NCBI RefSeq assembly: GCF_021495345.1
Contig: NZ_CP099397.1
Span: 3,906,001 to 3,970,000 of the forward strand
DNA length: 64,000 bases
Source of the DNA: Pseudomonas hydrolytica
GTDB lineage: Bacteria; Pseudomonadota; Gammaproteobacteria; Pseudomonadales; Pseudomonadaceae
Reading direction: 5' to 3'
Below, piece by piece: positions 16,352-24,531 of this stretch. A model generated the notes under the pieces. That model saw only the letters and a list, made by a program, of their open reading frames with translations, made no database searches and was not told the DNA's origin. Every line of letters starts with the position of its first letter. Position 1 is the stretch's first letter. The position numbers and the translations under genes are program-made.

Positions 16352-17238
16352 GGCATCTCCTGTCGGGCGCGAAACTGCAGGTAGTGCTCGAGCACCTGCG
16401 AGGGTGCTTCGAGCTGCGGGTAGTGGCCGATCCCGTCGAGCAGGACGGTATCGGCGCCGGCGATCAGCTCGCGGTAACGCGCCACCATATGCGCACCGGA
16501 AATGGGGTCGAAGGCGCCGTCGATCACCCGCATAGGCACGGCCGTGGCCTGCATCGCCGTCACCCAGCGCTCGCGCTGCTGGCGGCGTTCGGGCATGTAG
16601 CGAATCAAGCGGTGCATCACCGCCGGGCCGTTGTTGCACTGAATCAGCTGCCAGAGCGCGTCCAGCTCCTCCTCGCTGGCCTGGCTCTGCGGGCCGAAGA
16701 TGCGGGCGAAACTCTGCGCCAGCTTGCGCCGCGAGAACAGCCGCCCGATCAGCGGTCCAAGCGGGCCGAGCAACAGCTTCTGCACCCGTACCGGGTGGTG
16801 CGTCTCGGGGAACAGACCGCCATTGAGGAACACGCAACTGGCCAGTTGCAGCCTCCCCTCCTGATGCCGCGCGATCAGTTCCTGCGCCACGCTGTCGCCA
16901 TAGTCGTGAGCCAGCACGTGCACCGGGCGCCGCTCGCCGATGTGCGCCAGCAGCGCCTGCTGCAGGTCGGCCTGCTCCAGCAGGCTGTAGGCATGGCCGC
17001 GCGGCTTGGCGGAATAGCCGAAGCCGAGCATGTCGCAGGCGATCAGCCGGTAACGCCCGGCCAGCGGCGCCCACAAACGGTGCCAGTCCCAGCTGGCGGT
17101 GGGAAAACCGTGGATCAGCAGCAGCGGCTCGGCTTCGGCGTCACCGGCGACCCAGTAGCGGATGGCGTGGCCACCAAAGTCCAGCGCCTGACTTTGCCCG
17201 CGCCACGCATCCAGGGCGATGCCCGGCAGCTCGCTCAC
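16330..17238 (-). CDS. alpha/beta hydrolase, MEST/haloalkane-dehalogenase-like
   Basis: A 302-residue alpha/beta hydrolase. The oxyanion motif is LLIHGFPTASWDW and the nucleophile elbow reads LAHDYGDSVAQEL, so an Asp replaces the usual Ser, as in epoxide hydrolases, haloalkane dehalogenases and MEST proteins. The charge relay is completed by DGAFDPIS and GIGHYPQLE. Start is GTG at 17238, forming a GTGA overlap with the aldolase stop. Substrate unknown. Confidence 0.85.
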   Translation of the reverse strand: MSELPGIALDAWRGQSQALDFGGHAIRYWVAGDAEAEPLLLIHGFPTASWDWHRLWAPLAGRYRLIACDMLGFGYSAKPRGHAYSLLEQADLQQALLAHIGERRPVHVLAHDYGDSVAQELIARHQEGRLQLASCVFLNGGLFPETHHPVRVQKLLLGPLGPLIGRLFSRRKLAQSFARIFGPQSQASEEELDALWQLIQCNNGPAVMHRLIRYMPERRQQRERWVTAMQATAVPMRVIDGAFDPISGAHMVARYRELIAGADTVLLDGIGHYPQLEAPSQVLEHYLQFRARQEMPCSAEPS

Positions 17239-18011
17239 TGGTCGTAACCCGGCATCTGCTGATCCAGCTTGCGCAGCAATGCCGGCCAGGGCAGCGCACC
17301 ACCCATGCCCTGCGGCGATTTCATCACCCCGGCGATCATCGCCCGCGCACCATCGAGGATCTGCTGGGGGATGTGGATCAGCTCGCCGCCGCCACTTTGC
17401 GCCATGACCTGGATCTCGCAGGCCCGCTGCAGGGTGAACATGCCGAGGAAGGCATCGGCGATGCTGCCGAAGGCGGTCAGCAGCCCATGGTTAGGCAGGA
17501 TCATGAAGTTCTTCTCGCCCAGGTCGGCCTGCAGTCGCGCCTTCTCGTCATGGTTCAGCGCCACGCCTTCGTAACCGTGGTAGGCCAGGCTGGCGAGGAC
17601 GAACAGCGACTGCTGCGACAGCGGCAGCAGGCCCTGCTTCTGCGCCGAAACCGCGATGCCGGCCGGGGTGTGGATGTGCAGCACGCAGCCGACGTCGTGA
17701 CGGACCTCATGCACGGCGCTGTGGATGGTGTAACCGGCCGGGTTGAGGTCGAACGGGCTGTCCATCAGCTTGTTGCCGGCCAGGTCGACCTTGACCAGGC
17801 TCGAGGCGGTGATTTCATGGAACATCAGCCCGTATGGGTTGATGAGAAAGTCCTCGGTGCCCGGCACCTTGGCGGAGATATGGGTGAAGATCAGATCGTC
17901 CCAGCCATACAGGGCGATCAGTCGGTAGCAGGCCGCCAGGTCGACGCGCGTGCGCCATTCGGCCTCGGACACCTGGTTCTTCACGGCAGGAAGTTTCAGC
18001 GGAGCATTCAC
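17235..18011 (-). CDS. class II aldolase/adducin family protein
   Basis: A 258-residue zinc-type class II aldolase/adducin domain protein. The first metal-site region is LHIHTPAGIAVSA and the second is MILPNHGLLTAFG; YGWDDLIFTHISAK is the N-terminal signature. No ATG fits; the best start is GTG at 18011 with GAGGTGA about eight bases upstream. It heads an operon with the alpha/beta hydrolase and DUF1569 protein. The real substrate of this subgroup is unknown. Confidence 0.85.
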   Translation of the reverse strand: MNAPLKLPAVKNQVSEAEWRTRVDLAACYRLIALYGWDDLIFTHISAKVPGTEDFLINPYGLMFHEITASSLVKVDLAGNKLMDSPFDLNPAGYTIHSAVHEVRHDVGCVLHIHTPAGIAVSAQKQGLLPLSQQSLFVLASLAYHGYEGVALNHDEKARLQADLGEKNFMILPNHGLLTAFGSIADAFLGMFTLQRACEIQVMAQSGGGELIHIPQQILDGARAMIAGVMKSPQGMGGALPWPALLRKLDQQMPGYDQ

Positions 18012-18175
18012 GGCGGTCACCTCGATCTTCTTGTTGGTCGGTGGTGAGCGCAGTCTAGCCGGGCACATGCCAGGCGCTAGTTGCCCTGGCAGCCATCTTG
18101 ATGGCTTTGCGGGACAACGCGCCGGGGGACGTGGCGCGATAGCCGAGCATTCGCCATCCTGATCGAGCCAGTGCT

Positions 18176-18643
18176 TCAGATCAGTTCGGCGTGCTCGCTC
18201 AGCAGGCGCGGCCACAGGGCCTGCGCCTGCGCATCGTCGGCGAACAGACGGAAGCCCTCGAACTGAAACTCCGGCGCCACGGTGCAGCCCACCAGGCTGT
18301 AGCTGCCCGTGCAGCGCGCAGCCTGCCAGGCATGTGCCGGTACGGCGCGTTGCGGCAGCTGCCCGGCAGCGACCGGACCCAGCAGCTCGCGCCGCAGGCT
18401 CTCGGGCGATTCGGCCACCAGCAGCTCCAGGGGATCGCCTTCATGAAAATGCCAGAGTTCGTCGGCATCGACCCGATGCCAGCGGCTGACCGCCCCGGCC
18501 GGCAGCAGGAAGAGGATGGCGCTGGACGCCGCCCTGCCCCGCGCGTCGCGCTGCGCGGACACGAACAAGCGCCGGTAGAAGCCGCCCTCGGGATGCGCCT
18601 GAAGTTCCAGGCTATCGATCAGCTGGCGGGCGCGTGGGTGCAT
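18176..18643 (-). CDS. cupin, DUF985 family
   Basis: A 155-residue single cupin domain. The family start LIDSLELQAHPEGGFYRR is present, followed by SRWHRVDADELWHFHEGDPLELL, which supplies metal-binding His and Glu, and a second motif SLVGCTVAPEFQFEGF. Ligand unknown. It begins one base after the flavodoxin gene's stop, so they form an operon. Confidence 0.85.
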   Translation of the reverse strand: MHPRARQLIDSLELQAHPEGGFYRRLFVSAQRDARGRAASSAILFLLPAGAVSRWHRVDADELWHFHEGDPLELLVAESPESLRRELLGPVAAGQLPQRAVPAHAWQAARCTGSYSLVGCTVAPEFQFEGFRLFADDAQAQALWPRLLSEHAELI

Positions 18644-18644
18644 G

Positions 18645-19094
18645 TCAGCCCCTCAGCGCCGCGGCGAAGGTCTGCAGCCAGGGCTCGGCATCGCTCTCGG
18701 GGGTGACCGTCTCGCTGGAATCCAGACGCAGCATCGGCACCACCTCGCGCAGCCCCAGTTCGGCATACAGCTCGCGAATCAGCTCGCCGCCGCCGCAGAA
18801 GGTGTCGTAACTGGAGTCGCCCAGCGCCAGCACCGCTGCCGGCAGCCCGTGCCAGGCCGGCAGACGGTCGCGAATGGCGCAGTACAGCGGCATCAGGTTG
18901 TCCGGCAGCTCGCCCATGCCGGTGGTGGAGGTCACGGTGAGGAAGGCATCGGGGGCGAAGGCCAGCAGATCGTCGAGGCTCATGTTCGACTTGTGCCAGG
19001 CGTCCAGCCCGGCGGCCTTGAGCTGGCGCCCGGCGTGACGCGCGACTTCTTCGGCCGTGCCGTAGACCGAACCCGAGAGAATGGCGACTTTCAT
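18645..19094 (-). CDS. flavodoxin (MioC-type)
   Basis: FMN-binding electron carrier of 149 residues. The phosphate loop SGSVYGTAEEVARH and the isoalloxazine loops STTGMGELPDN and LGDSSYDTFCGGGE are all intact. GGAG lies upstream of ATG at 19094. In P. aeruginosa the corresponding flavodoxin (PA3435) sits near folM-folE-folX, as here. It is divergent from the LOV photoreceptor, with 102 bases between. Confidence 0.88.
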   Translation of the reverse strand: MKVAILSGSVYGTAEEVARHAGRQLKAAGLDAWHKSNMSLDDLLAFAPDAFLTVTSTTGMGELPDNLMPLYCAIRDRLPAWHGLPAAVLALGDSSYDTFCGGGELIRELYAELGLREVVPMLRLDSSETVTPESDAEPWLQTFAAALRG

Positions 19095-19196
19095 GACAAC
19101 TCCGGAAACAGGAAAAACGCCGCGCATTATGCCGCAAGTGGACAGCCCGACCCGATGTTTTAGAATGCAGCGCACATCTCTCGCGGAATCGCATCC

Positions 19197-19643
19197 ATGA
19201 TCAATGCCAAGCTGCTGCAACTGGTAGTCGACGCCTCCAACGACGGAATCGTGGTGGCCGAGCAGGAGGGCGAAGACAACATCCTGATCTACGCCAACGC
19301 GGCATTCGAACGCCTGACCGGCTATCCCTGCGACGATATCCTCTATCAGGACTGCCGTTTCCTGCAGGGCAACGATCGTGCGCAGATCGGCCTGCAGGCC
19401 ATCCGCGACGCGGTCAAGGCGCACAAGCCGTGCCGCCAGATCATCCGCAACTACCGCAAGGACGGCAGCGCCTTCTGGAACGAACTGTCGATCACCCCGG
19501 TGCTCAACGAGAGCGACCAGCTGACCTACTACATCGGCATTCAGAAGGACGTCACCGAACAGGTGGAAGCCCAGCAACGCGTGCGCGAGCTGGAAGCCGA
19601 AGTGGCGGAGCTGAAAGCCGAGCTGGCACGCCTGAAAAACTGA
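19197..19643 (+). CDS. short LOV blue-light photoreceptor
   Basis: A 148-residue LOV-only protein, the size of P. putida PpSB1-LOV and PpSB2-LOV. The flavin-adduct motif is QDCRFLQG, with Cys53 at the same position as the photoactive Cys of PpSB1-LOV. Other FMN contacts appear in NYRKDGSAFWNELSITPV and YYIGIQKDVTEQ. The C-terminal helix (QRVRELEAEVAELKAELARLK) is a clear coiled coil for dimerisation. There is no output domain, so it must act through a partner, most likely the nearby LitR/PplR-type regulator. GGAA upstream of ATG is a weak ribosome site. Confidence 0.92.
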   Translation: MINAKLLQLVVDASNDGIVVAEQEGEDNILIYANAAFERLTGYPCDDILYQDCRFLQGNDRAQIGLQAIRDAVKAHKPCRQIIRNYRKDGSAFWNELSITPVLNESDQLTYYIGIQKDVTEQVEAQQRVRELEAEVAELKAELARLKN

Positions 19644-19708
19644 CGAACGTACAAAACTATCGCAGCGGCTGATGGTCTGAAGGGTTTGCACTCCATGCAG
19701 TACCCATC

Positions 19709-20317
19709 ATGCAAAGCGACCCGCTGCTGACCCAAGACGAGCTGGACTTCATCCAGCAACTGCTTTCCCAAACAACGCGCCAGCACCACCGCAGCGCTCC
19801 TTCGGAGCTGGCCATCGGTGAACGCCTGAGCGAGCTGCTCAGTCGCCTGGGCGATGAAAAGCAGCTGAGCCTGGACACCCACAGCGACGACGAGCACCTG
19901 AGCTTCCCGCTACGCCTGATTCAGGACGACCAGCGGCATTCACGCCTGGAGCTGGGCGCCCCGCTCATCTTCGAGAACGGCGTCAACGAACGCCCCTGGC
20001 GCCTGACCCTGTCCAGCCCGCTGCCACTGCTCGACAGCGCCGAGCGCCCCAGTGGTTTGCAGGCCGTGGAACTGTCCAACAATGGCATGCTGGTGCAGTA
20101 CGGCAAATCCGGCAGCCCGGCCAAGGATCAGCTGCTGCAACTGATCCTGCCGCAGCAGCGCCGCGTACAGCTGCGCGCAAGGTTGGTCAGACGCGTGAGT
20201 CAGAGCCACTACGCCTACAGCCTGCAGACGTTGCACAGCGAAGACGAGCAGACGCTGCGCCAGTACCTCTTCGACGAGCACAGCAACCGCCAGCGCGAGC
20301 CCGAAGCGGTCGGCTGA
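19709..20317 (+). CDS. PilZ-like protein with degenerate c-di-GMP motif
   Basis: A 202-residue protein. The first 100 residues have no recognisable domain. The second half resembles PilZ: ERPWRLTLSS, then AVELSNNGMLVQYG in place of the (D/N)xSxxG motif, then RVQLRARLVRRVSQSHYAYSLQ. The RxxxR element is reduced to RxxR and the acidic residue is Glu, so c-di-GMP binding is doubtful. It lies between the LOV and LitR-type genes. No strong ribosome site precedes the ATG, so the start is uncertain. Confidence 0.55.
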   Translation: MQSDPLLTQDELDFIQQLLSQTTRQHHRSAPSELAIGERLSELLSRLGDEKQLSLDTHSDDEHLSFPLRLIQDDQRHSRLELGAPLIFENGVNERPWRLTLSSPLPLLDSAERPSGLQAVELSNNGMLVQYGKSGSPAKDQLLQLILPQQRRVQLRARLVRRVSQSHYAYSLQTLHSEDEQTLRQYLFDEHSNRQREPEAVG

Positions 20318-20334
20318 ACGGCTACTTCGCCTTA

Positions 20335-21288
20335 TCAGGTATCGAGATGACCGGCGAGGAACTGCTGCAGACGCCGCTGCATGAGCCGCCCCTCATTGCC
20401 CAGGCATGCGATGGGCGAGCCGGCCAGGCTTTCCTCGGCCAGGTCGGCGCTATCCCCCGCCAATAGCAACGGACACTCCAGCGCGAGCGCCAGACGCGAC
20501 AGCTGACGCGGGAAGTCTTCGGCCGGCGGCTGGTTGCTGAACAGCACCAGCGCCTGCGGCTGCATGCGCTCGCACACCAGCGGCAGATCGCTCAGCGGCA
20601 CCCCGGGCCCCATCACGCTCACTTCGATGTCCTGAGTGCTCAGCATCAGCGCCGCGACCAGCAGTTCCAGCTCGCGACAGTGTCCGGGCTGGGCCGCCAG
20701 CAGCACCCGCTCACCCGACTCGCCCCGCCCCAGCTGCAGGCGCTGCCAGCAGCGGCCGCGCAGAAAACCGTCGAGCAGTACCCATTCGCTGCGCTGGCCG
20801 ACCTCGTCCTGGCGCAGCAACAGCTCCTGCCAGATCGGCATCAGGATGTCCTGAAACACCACCGGCAGCGGGTAGCAGGAGAATATCTGGCCATACAGCC
20901 GCTCCAGACGCGCCTCGTCGAAACTGTCCAGCGCGCGGCGGATCTGCGCCTGCCACTGGCTCCAGTCATCGCTGCTGACCTCGTTGTAGGCCGGGGTGAC
21001 GGCGCTGCGACTGCTGGCGCTCTTGGCCAGGATCGAGCCCACCTTGCTCACCGCAACACCGCGCTCTATCCAGGCCAGGATGCTGCGCACGGCATCGATG
21101 TCGGCCTGCGAATAGAGCCGATGCCCGCTGTCGGTGCGGGTCGGCTGGATCAGCCCGTAACGCCGCTCCCAGGCGCGCAGGGTGACCGGGTTCACGCCCG
21201 TTAGACGAGAGACCTCGCGAATGGGGAACAGCTCCTCCTGCTTCAGGGCGCTGGACGCAAGTGATGTAACACCGGCGGGTTCGGACAT
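20335..21288 (-). CDS. MerR-type regulator, LitR/PplR class (no cobalamin motif)
   Basis: A 317-residue regulator. Residues about 21-90 form a MerR DNA-binding domain (FPIREVSRLTGVNPVTLRAWERRYGLIQPTR, GHRLYSQADID). The rest follows the B12-binding LitR/CarH fold (PIWQELLLRQDEVGQRSEWVLLDGFLR, AAQPGHCRELELLVAALML) but lacks the DxHxxG cobalamin ligand. Published work on P. putida describes such LitR proteins (PplR1-3) that work with short LOV proteins to induce genes including folE in light. The adjacent LOV gene and the downstream folE operon match that pattern. ATG at 21300 is an alternative start; neither has a clear ribosome site. Confidence 0.85.
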   Translation of the reverse strand: MSEPAGVTSLASSALKQEELFPIREVSRLTGVNPVTLRAWERRYGLIQPTRTDSGHRLYSQADIDAVRSILAWIERGVAVSKVGSILAKSASSRSAVTPAYNEVSSDDWSQWQAQIRRALDSFDEARLERLYGQIFSCYPLPVVFQDILMPIWQELLLRQDEVGQRSEWVLLDGFLRGRCWQRLQLGRGESGERVLLAAQPGHCRELELLVAALMLSTQDIEVSVMGPGVPLSDLPLVCERMQPQALVLFSNQPPAEDFPRQLSRLALALECPLLLAGDSADLAEESLAGSPIACLGNEGRLMQRRLQQFLAGHLDT

Positions 21289-21615
21289 GGCTTCAGGCAT
21301 CGCGCAAGAAAATTCAGGAAGGGAGTGTAACTCAGTCGCGATAGGCGCACATGGCGCATCGGGCACCAGCCCCGCCGTCCTGGCCGAATGGCGGCGAGCG
21401 AAGGGGGCTCCGTGCACCTCATCCGTCCTTCTCCTGCACCGTCCGGGTGCAGTCCGGCGGCGCAACGATGCGTTGCCTGCCCGTCATCGCGCGGCACTGG
21501 CTAATTTGCGCAAAACCGGAATAATCCTTGCTGCATTTTTGTCGGGCACAACACCCCGTGCCCGATCACGCCTGTCGCCACACCCGGCCCAGGGCAATGT
21601 TCGAGGAGATACACA
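21289..21615. other. 327-bp divergent intergenic region, LitR-type gene / ABM gene
   Basis: Holds the promoters of both divergent genes but I cannot place a convincing pair of -35/-10 boxes. No TGTACA-type site is present here. An AT-richer stretch near 21500-21545 is the likeliest promoter region. No gene seen. Confidence 0.4.
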
Positions 21616-22182
21616 ATGTCCCCCGTTACTCTCATGGTGGCGCGCCGCGTCGCCAGTGGCCGTTATCACGACTTCATCGCCTGGCTGCGTGAAGGTGAAC
21701 ACCTGGCCACCGACTTCCCCGGCTATCTCGGCTCCGGCGTGCTGGCACCGCCAGCTGGCGATGACGAATTTCAGATCGTCTTCCGCTTCAGCGACGAGCA
21801 GACCATGGCCGCCTGGGAGCATTCGGCCTCGCGCAAGGCCTGGCTCGAGCGCGGCGCCGGGCTGTTCGCCCAGCCGCAGGAAAGACGTGCCGTCGGCCTC
21901 GACGCCTGGTTCGGCAGCGTTCACAAGCAACCGCCGCGCTGGAAGCAGAGCGTGGCGATCTGGCTGGCGTTCTTCCCGGTCTCGCTGGCCTTCAACCTGT
22001 TGTTCGGCCCCTGGCTCACCGACCTGTCGCTGGTCACCCGCGTGCTGCTGTCCACGCTCGCACTGACGCCGCTGATGACCTACCTGTTCATCCCCCTGTC
22101 CACTCGCCTGCTCGAGCCGTGGCTGCAGGGCTCTTCGTCCCACCGCCTGGGCAGACGCCCGGCCAGCATCGGCAAATCCTGA
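21616..22182 (+). CDS. membrane protein with antibiotic-biosynthesis-monooxygenase domain
   Basis: A 188-residue protein. Residues 1-100 form an ABM ferredoxin-like domain (VTLMVARRVASGRYHDFIAWL, FPGYLGSGVL, FQIVFRFSDEQTMAAWEHS). The C-terminal part has two membrane spans (about 113-135 and 142-162). This fusion is common in Pseudomonas but the activity is unknown. A strong GAGGAG ribosome site precedes ATG and a terminator follows. It is divergent from the LitR-type regulator, which may control it. Confidence 0.82.
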   Translation: MSPVTLMVARRVASGRYHDFIAWLREGEHLATDFPGYLGSGVLAPPAGDDEFQIVFRFSDEQTMAAWEHSASRKAWLERGAGLFAQPQERRAVGLDAWFGSVHKQPPRWKQSVAIWLAFFPVSLAFNLLFGPWLTDLSLVTRVLLSTLALTPLMTYLFIPLSTRLLEPWLQGSSSHRLGRRPASIGKS

Positions 22183-22198
22183 CCCTGCCGTCTTCCGC

Positions 22199-22225
22199 AA
22201 AGGCCAGCCTCGCGCTGGCCTTTTT
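22199..22225 (+). terminator. terminator after the ABM gene
   Basis: Stem AAAGGCCAGC (22199-22208), loop CTCGC, GCTGGCCTTT (22214-22223) running into a T tract. Good intrinsic terminator. Confidence 0.9.
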
Positions 22226-22246
22226 AGTTCGCCGCCACTCCATACC

Positions 22247-22270
22247 TGTACACAACATATGGATCGTACA
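22247..22270 (+). promoter_or_regulatory. candidate PplR/LitR binding site upstream of folM-folE-folX
   Basis: TGTACA (22247-22252), twelve bases, then CGTACA (22265-22270). As I recall, the P. putida PplR1 site is T(G/A)TACA-N12-TGTA(C/T)A; this differs at one base. Further GTAC cores lie at 22277 and in a TGTACA at 22380-22385. The 22226-22497 gap is AT-richer than its surroundings and otherwise holds no convincing gene. Its 80-codon open frame is not supported. Confidence 0.6.
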
Positions 22271-22497
22271 GCCAAAGTACAAAAATACGTCCAGCAGAGA
22301 AATCATGGAAAGTCCTTTGAAGTCAGTGAAATAGCCAATTTCACTCGCCTCTCCTGGAAAACCATATGTTTCCCATGGTTGTACAACCCGCAGCTCTGGT
22401 ATAGCTTTATCCTCGGTCTGGTGAGTGCCGCCTGCCACTGGTCAGGTATCCCGAGGCGGTACAAGCCAGGCCTTCATTTTCTTTGCACGAGTCGCCC

Positions 22498-23208
22498 ATG
22501 AGCGCTGCCAGCTTTCCCGTCCTGATCACCGGCGCCGGCCAGAGGGTCGGCCTGTACTGCGCCGAGCGCCTGCTCGACGAGGGCCAACCGGTGATCGTCA
22601 GCTATCGCCAGGAGCGCGACAGCATTGCGCGCCTGCGTGAGCGCGGTGCCATTGCCGTGCAGGCGGACTTCGGCGCCGAGGCTGGCATCCTCGCCTTCAT
22701 CGACCAGATCAAGGCGCAGTGCAGCGGCCTGCGCGCGATCGTGCACAACGCCTCGCAGTGGCTGGCCGAAACGCCGGGCGAAGAGGCCGAGGCCTTCCGC
22801 CAGCTGTTCGCCGTGCACATGCTCGCGCCCTACCTGATCAACCTGCACTGCAGCGACCTGCTGCTGCAGTCGCAGCGCGCCGACATCGTCCACGTCAGCG
22901 ACGACGTGGTGCGCAAGGGCAGCGCCAATCGTCCGGCCTACTGCGCCAGCAAGGCCGGGCTGGAAAGCCTGACGCTTTCCTTCGCCGCCCGCCTGGCGCC
23001 ACGCATCAAGGTCAACGCCATCGCTCCAGCGCTGCTGATGTTCAACGCGGGCGATGACGAGGCCTACAGGAGCAAGACCTTGGCCAAGTCGGCGCTGGGC
23101 ATAGAACCCGGCCCGCAAGCCTTTTACCAGAGTTTGCGCTACCTGCTGGACAACCCCTACGTAACCGGAACGACCCTTACCCTCAACGGCGGCCGCCACC
23201 TCAAGTGA
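22498..23208 (+). CDS. folM: dihydromonapterin reductase (SDR)
   Basis: A 236-residue short-chain dehydrogenase that reduces dihydromonapterin to tetrahydromonapterin with NADPH. The cofactor motif is TGAGQRVG, the NASQW segment replaces NNAG as in FolM, the catalytic YCASK is present, and [12 protein letters not shown] follows. In Pseudomonas tetrahydromonapterin is the cofactor of phenylalanine hydroxylase. ATG at 22498 is chosen over an upstream TTG because homologous sequence starts here. It heads a folM-folE-folX operon, 22 bases before folE. Confidence 0.88.
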   Translation: MSAASFPVLITGAGQRVGLYCAERLLDEGQPVIVSYRQERDSIARLRERGAIAVQADFGAEAGILAFIDQIKAQCSGLRAIVHNASQWLAETPGEEAEAFRQLFAVHMLAPYLINLHCSDLLLQSQRADIVHVSDDVVRKGSANRPAYCASKAGLESLTLSFAARLAPRIKVNAIAPALLMFNAGDDEAYRSKTLAKSALGIEPGPQAFYQSLRYLLDNPYVTGTTLTLNGGRHLK

Positions 23209-23230
23209 GGCGACTGCCCAGGACACTGCC

Positions 23231-23791
23231 ATGAGCCATCCTCTTTCCCAGCATTACCGCGAGATTCTTGTCGGCCTCGGTGAAAACCCCGAGCGTGAAG
23301 GCCTGCTCGATACGCCCAAGCGGGCGGCCAAGGCCATGCAGTACCTCTGTCATGGTTATCAGCAGTCGCTGGAGGAAATCGTCGGCGGTGCCCTGTTCGA
23401 GTCCGACAACGACGAGATGGTGATCGTCAAGGACATCGAGCTGTATTCGCTGTGCGAGCATCACCTGCTGCCCTTCATCGGCAAGGCGCATGTCGCCTAT
23501 ATCCCGACCGGCAAGGTACTCGGGCTGTCGAAGGTGGCGCGCATCGTCGACATGTACGCGCGGCGCCTGCAGATCCAGGAGAACCTCACCAAGCAGATAG
23601 CCGACGCCATCGCCCGCGTCACCAACGCCGCCGGCGTGGCCGTGGTGATCGAGGCCAAGCACATGTGCATGATGATGCGCGGGGTGGAGAAGCAGAACTC
23701 GGTGATGAGCAGCTCGGTGATGCTTGGCGCCTTCCGCGAGTCCTGCAACACTCGCCATGAATTCCTGCAATTGATCGGACGGAACAACTAA
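23231..23791 (+). CDS. folE: GTP cyclohydrolase I
   Basis: Zinc enzyme converting GTP to dihydroneopterin triphosphate, the first pterin step. The 186-residue chain carries the zinc ligands in [20 protein letters not shown] and a later Cys in [15 protein letters not shown], plus the GTP-binding [27 protein letters not shown] region. In P. aeruginosa the homologue in this context is folE1. In P. putida a folE gene is light-inducible through LOV and PplR proteins. Its stop overlaps the folX start (TAATG). Confidence 0.96.
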   Translation: MSHPLSQHYREILVGLGENPEREGLLDTPKRAAKAMQYLCHGYQQSLEEIVGGALFESDNDEMVIVKDIELYSLCEHHLLPFIGKAHVAYIPTGKVLGLSKVARIVDMYARRLQIQENLTKQIADAIARVTNAAGVAVVIEAKHMCMMMRGVEKQNSVMSSSVMLGAFRESCNTRHEFLQLIGRNN

Positions 23792-24162
23792 TGCCGCGAC
23801 TGGAACCCGGAATGGCGCGCATCCGCGTCAAGGACCTGCGCCTGCGCACCTACATCGGCATCAAGGAAGAGGAGATCAACAACAAGCAGGACGTGTTGAT
23901 CAACCTGACCATTCTCTATCCGGCAGTGGACGCGGTGCAGGTCAACGACATCGACCACGCCCTGAACTATCGCACCATCACCAAGGCGATCATCGCCCAC
24001 GTCGAGGGCAACCGCTTCGCCCTGCTCGAACGCCTGACCCAGGAAATCCTCGACCTGATCATGGCCCATCAGGCCGTGCGTTACGCCGAGGTGGAGGTGG
24101 ACAAGCCGCACGCCCTGCGCTTCGCCGAGTCGGTGTCGATCACCCTCGCCGGTCATCGCTGA
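23791..24162 (+). CDS. folX: dihydroneopterin triphosphate 2'-epimerase
   Basis: A 123-residue T-fold enzyme that epimerises dihydroneopterin triphosphate toward monapterin. It is related to the aldolase Fol[30 protein letters not shown], then [30 protein letters not shown] and [17 protein letters not shown]. The operon with folM and folE identifies it as FolX rather than FolB. Start overlaps the folE stop by one base. Confidence 0.92.
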   Translation: MPRLEPGMARIRVKDLRLRTYIGIKEEEINNKQDVLINLTILYPAVDAVQVNDIDHALNYRTITKAIIAHVEGNRFALLERLTQEILDLIMAHQAVRYAEVEVDKPHALRFAESVSITLAGHR

Positions 24163-24237
24163 GGCCATGCTGCGGCGGCTTGCCGCTCTCCGGCGAGGCT
24201 CTTATCATCGCCGCCATCCATCCCCGGAGAGCCCAGC

Positions 24238-24531
24238 ATGACCGAGCAAGAACGCCTCGAACTGGAAGCCGCAGCCTTTCGCGCCCTGGTGCAGCACCTG
24301 CGCACACGCCCCGACGTGCAGAACATTGACCTGATGAACCTGGCCGGTTTCTGCCGCAACTGCCTGTCCAAATGGTACAAGGCCGCCGCGGACGACCTCG
24401 GCGTCGAGGTCAGCGCCGACCAGGCCCGCGAGACCGTGTATGGCATGCCCTATGCCGACTGGAAGGCCAAGTATCAGAAGGAAGCCACGGCCGAGCAGAA
24501 GGCCGCATTCGAAAAAGGAAAGCCTGAATGA
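24238..24531 (+). CDS. DUF1244 family protein
   Basis: A 97-residue small helical protein with the DUF1244 signature VQHLRTRPDVQNIDLMNLAGFCRNCLSKWYKAAAD and YGMPYADWKAKYQ. The Cys pair in FCRNC is conserved in the family. Function unknown. It overlaps the next gene as ATGA and follows the pterin operon, as in other Pseudomonas. Confidence 0.88.
   Translation: MTEQERLELEAAAFRALVQHLRTRPDVQNIDLMNLAGFCRNCLSKWYKAAADDLGVEVSADQARETVYGMPYADWKAKYQKEATAEQKAAFEKGKPE

Noticed and set aside
15821..17074. 417-codon minus frame joining the DUF1569 gene to the hydrolase region
   Set aside because: Only its last 176 codons are homologous to a family; the upstream part is the wrong frame of the hydrolase gene.
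22304..22333. Tiny leader peptide frame (MESPLKSVK) before folM
   Set aside because: Nine codons with no attenuator-like hairpin or special codon run; probably chance.
22259..22501. 80-codon frame in the folM leader
   Set aside because: No ribosome site, no similarity to known families, and it runs over the regulatory site and the folM start.
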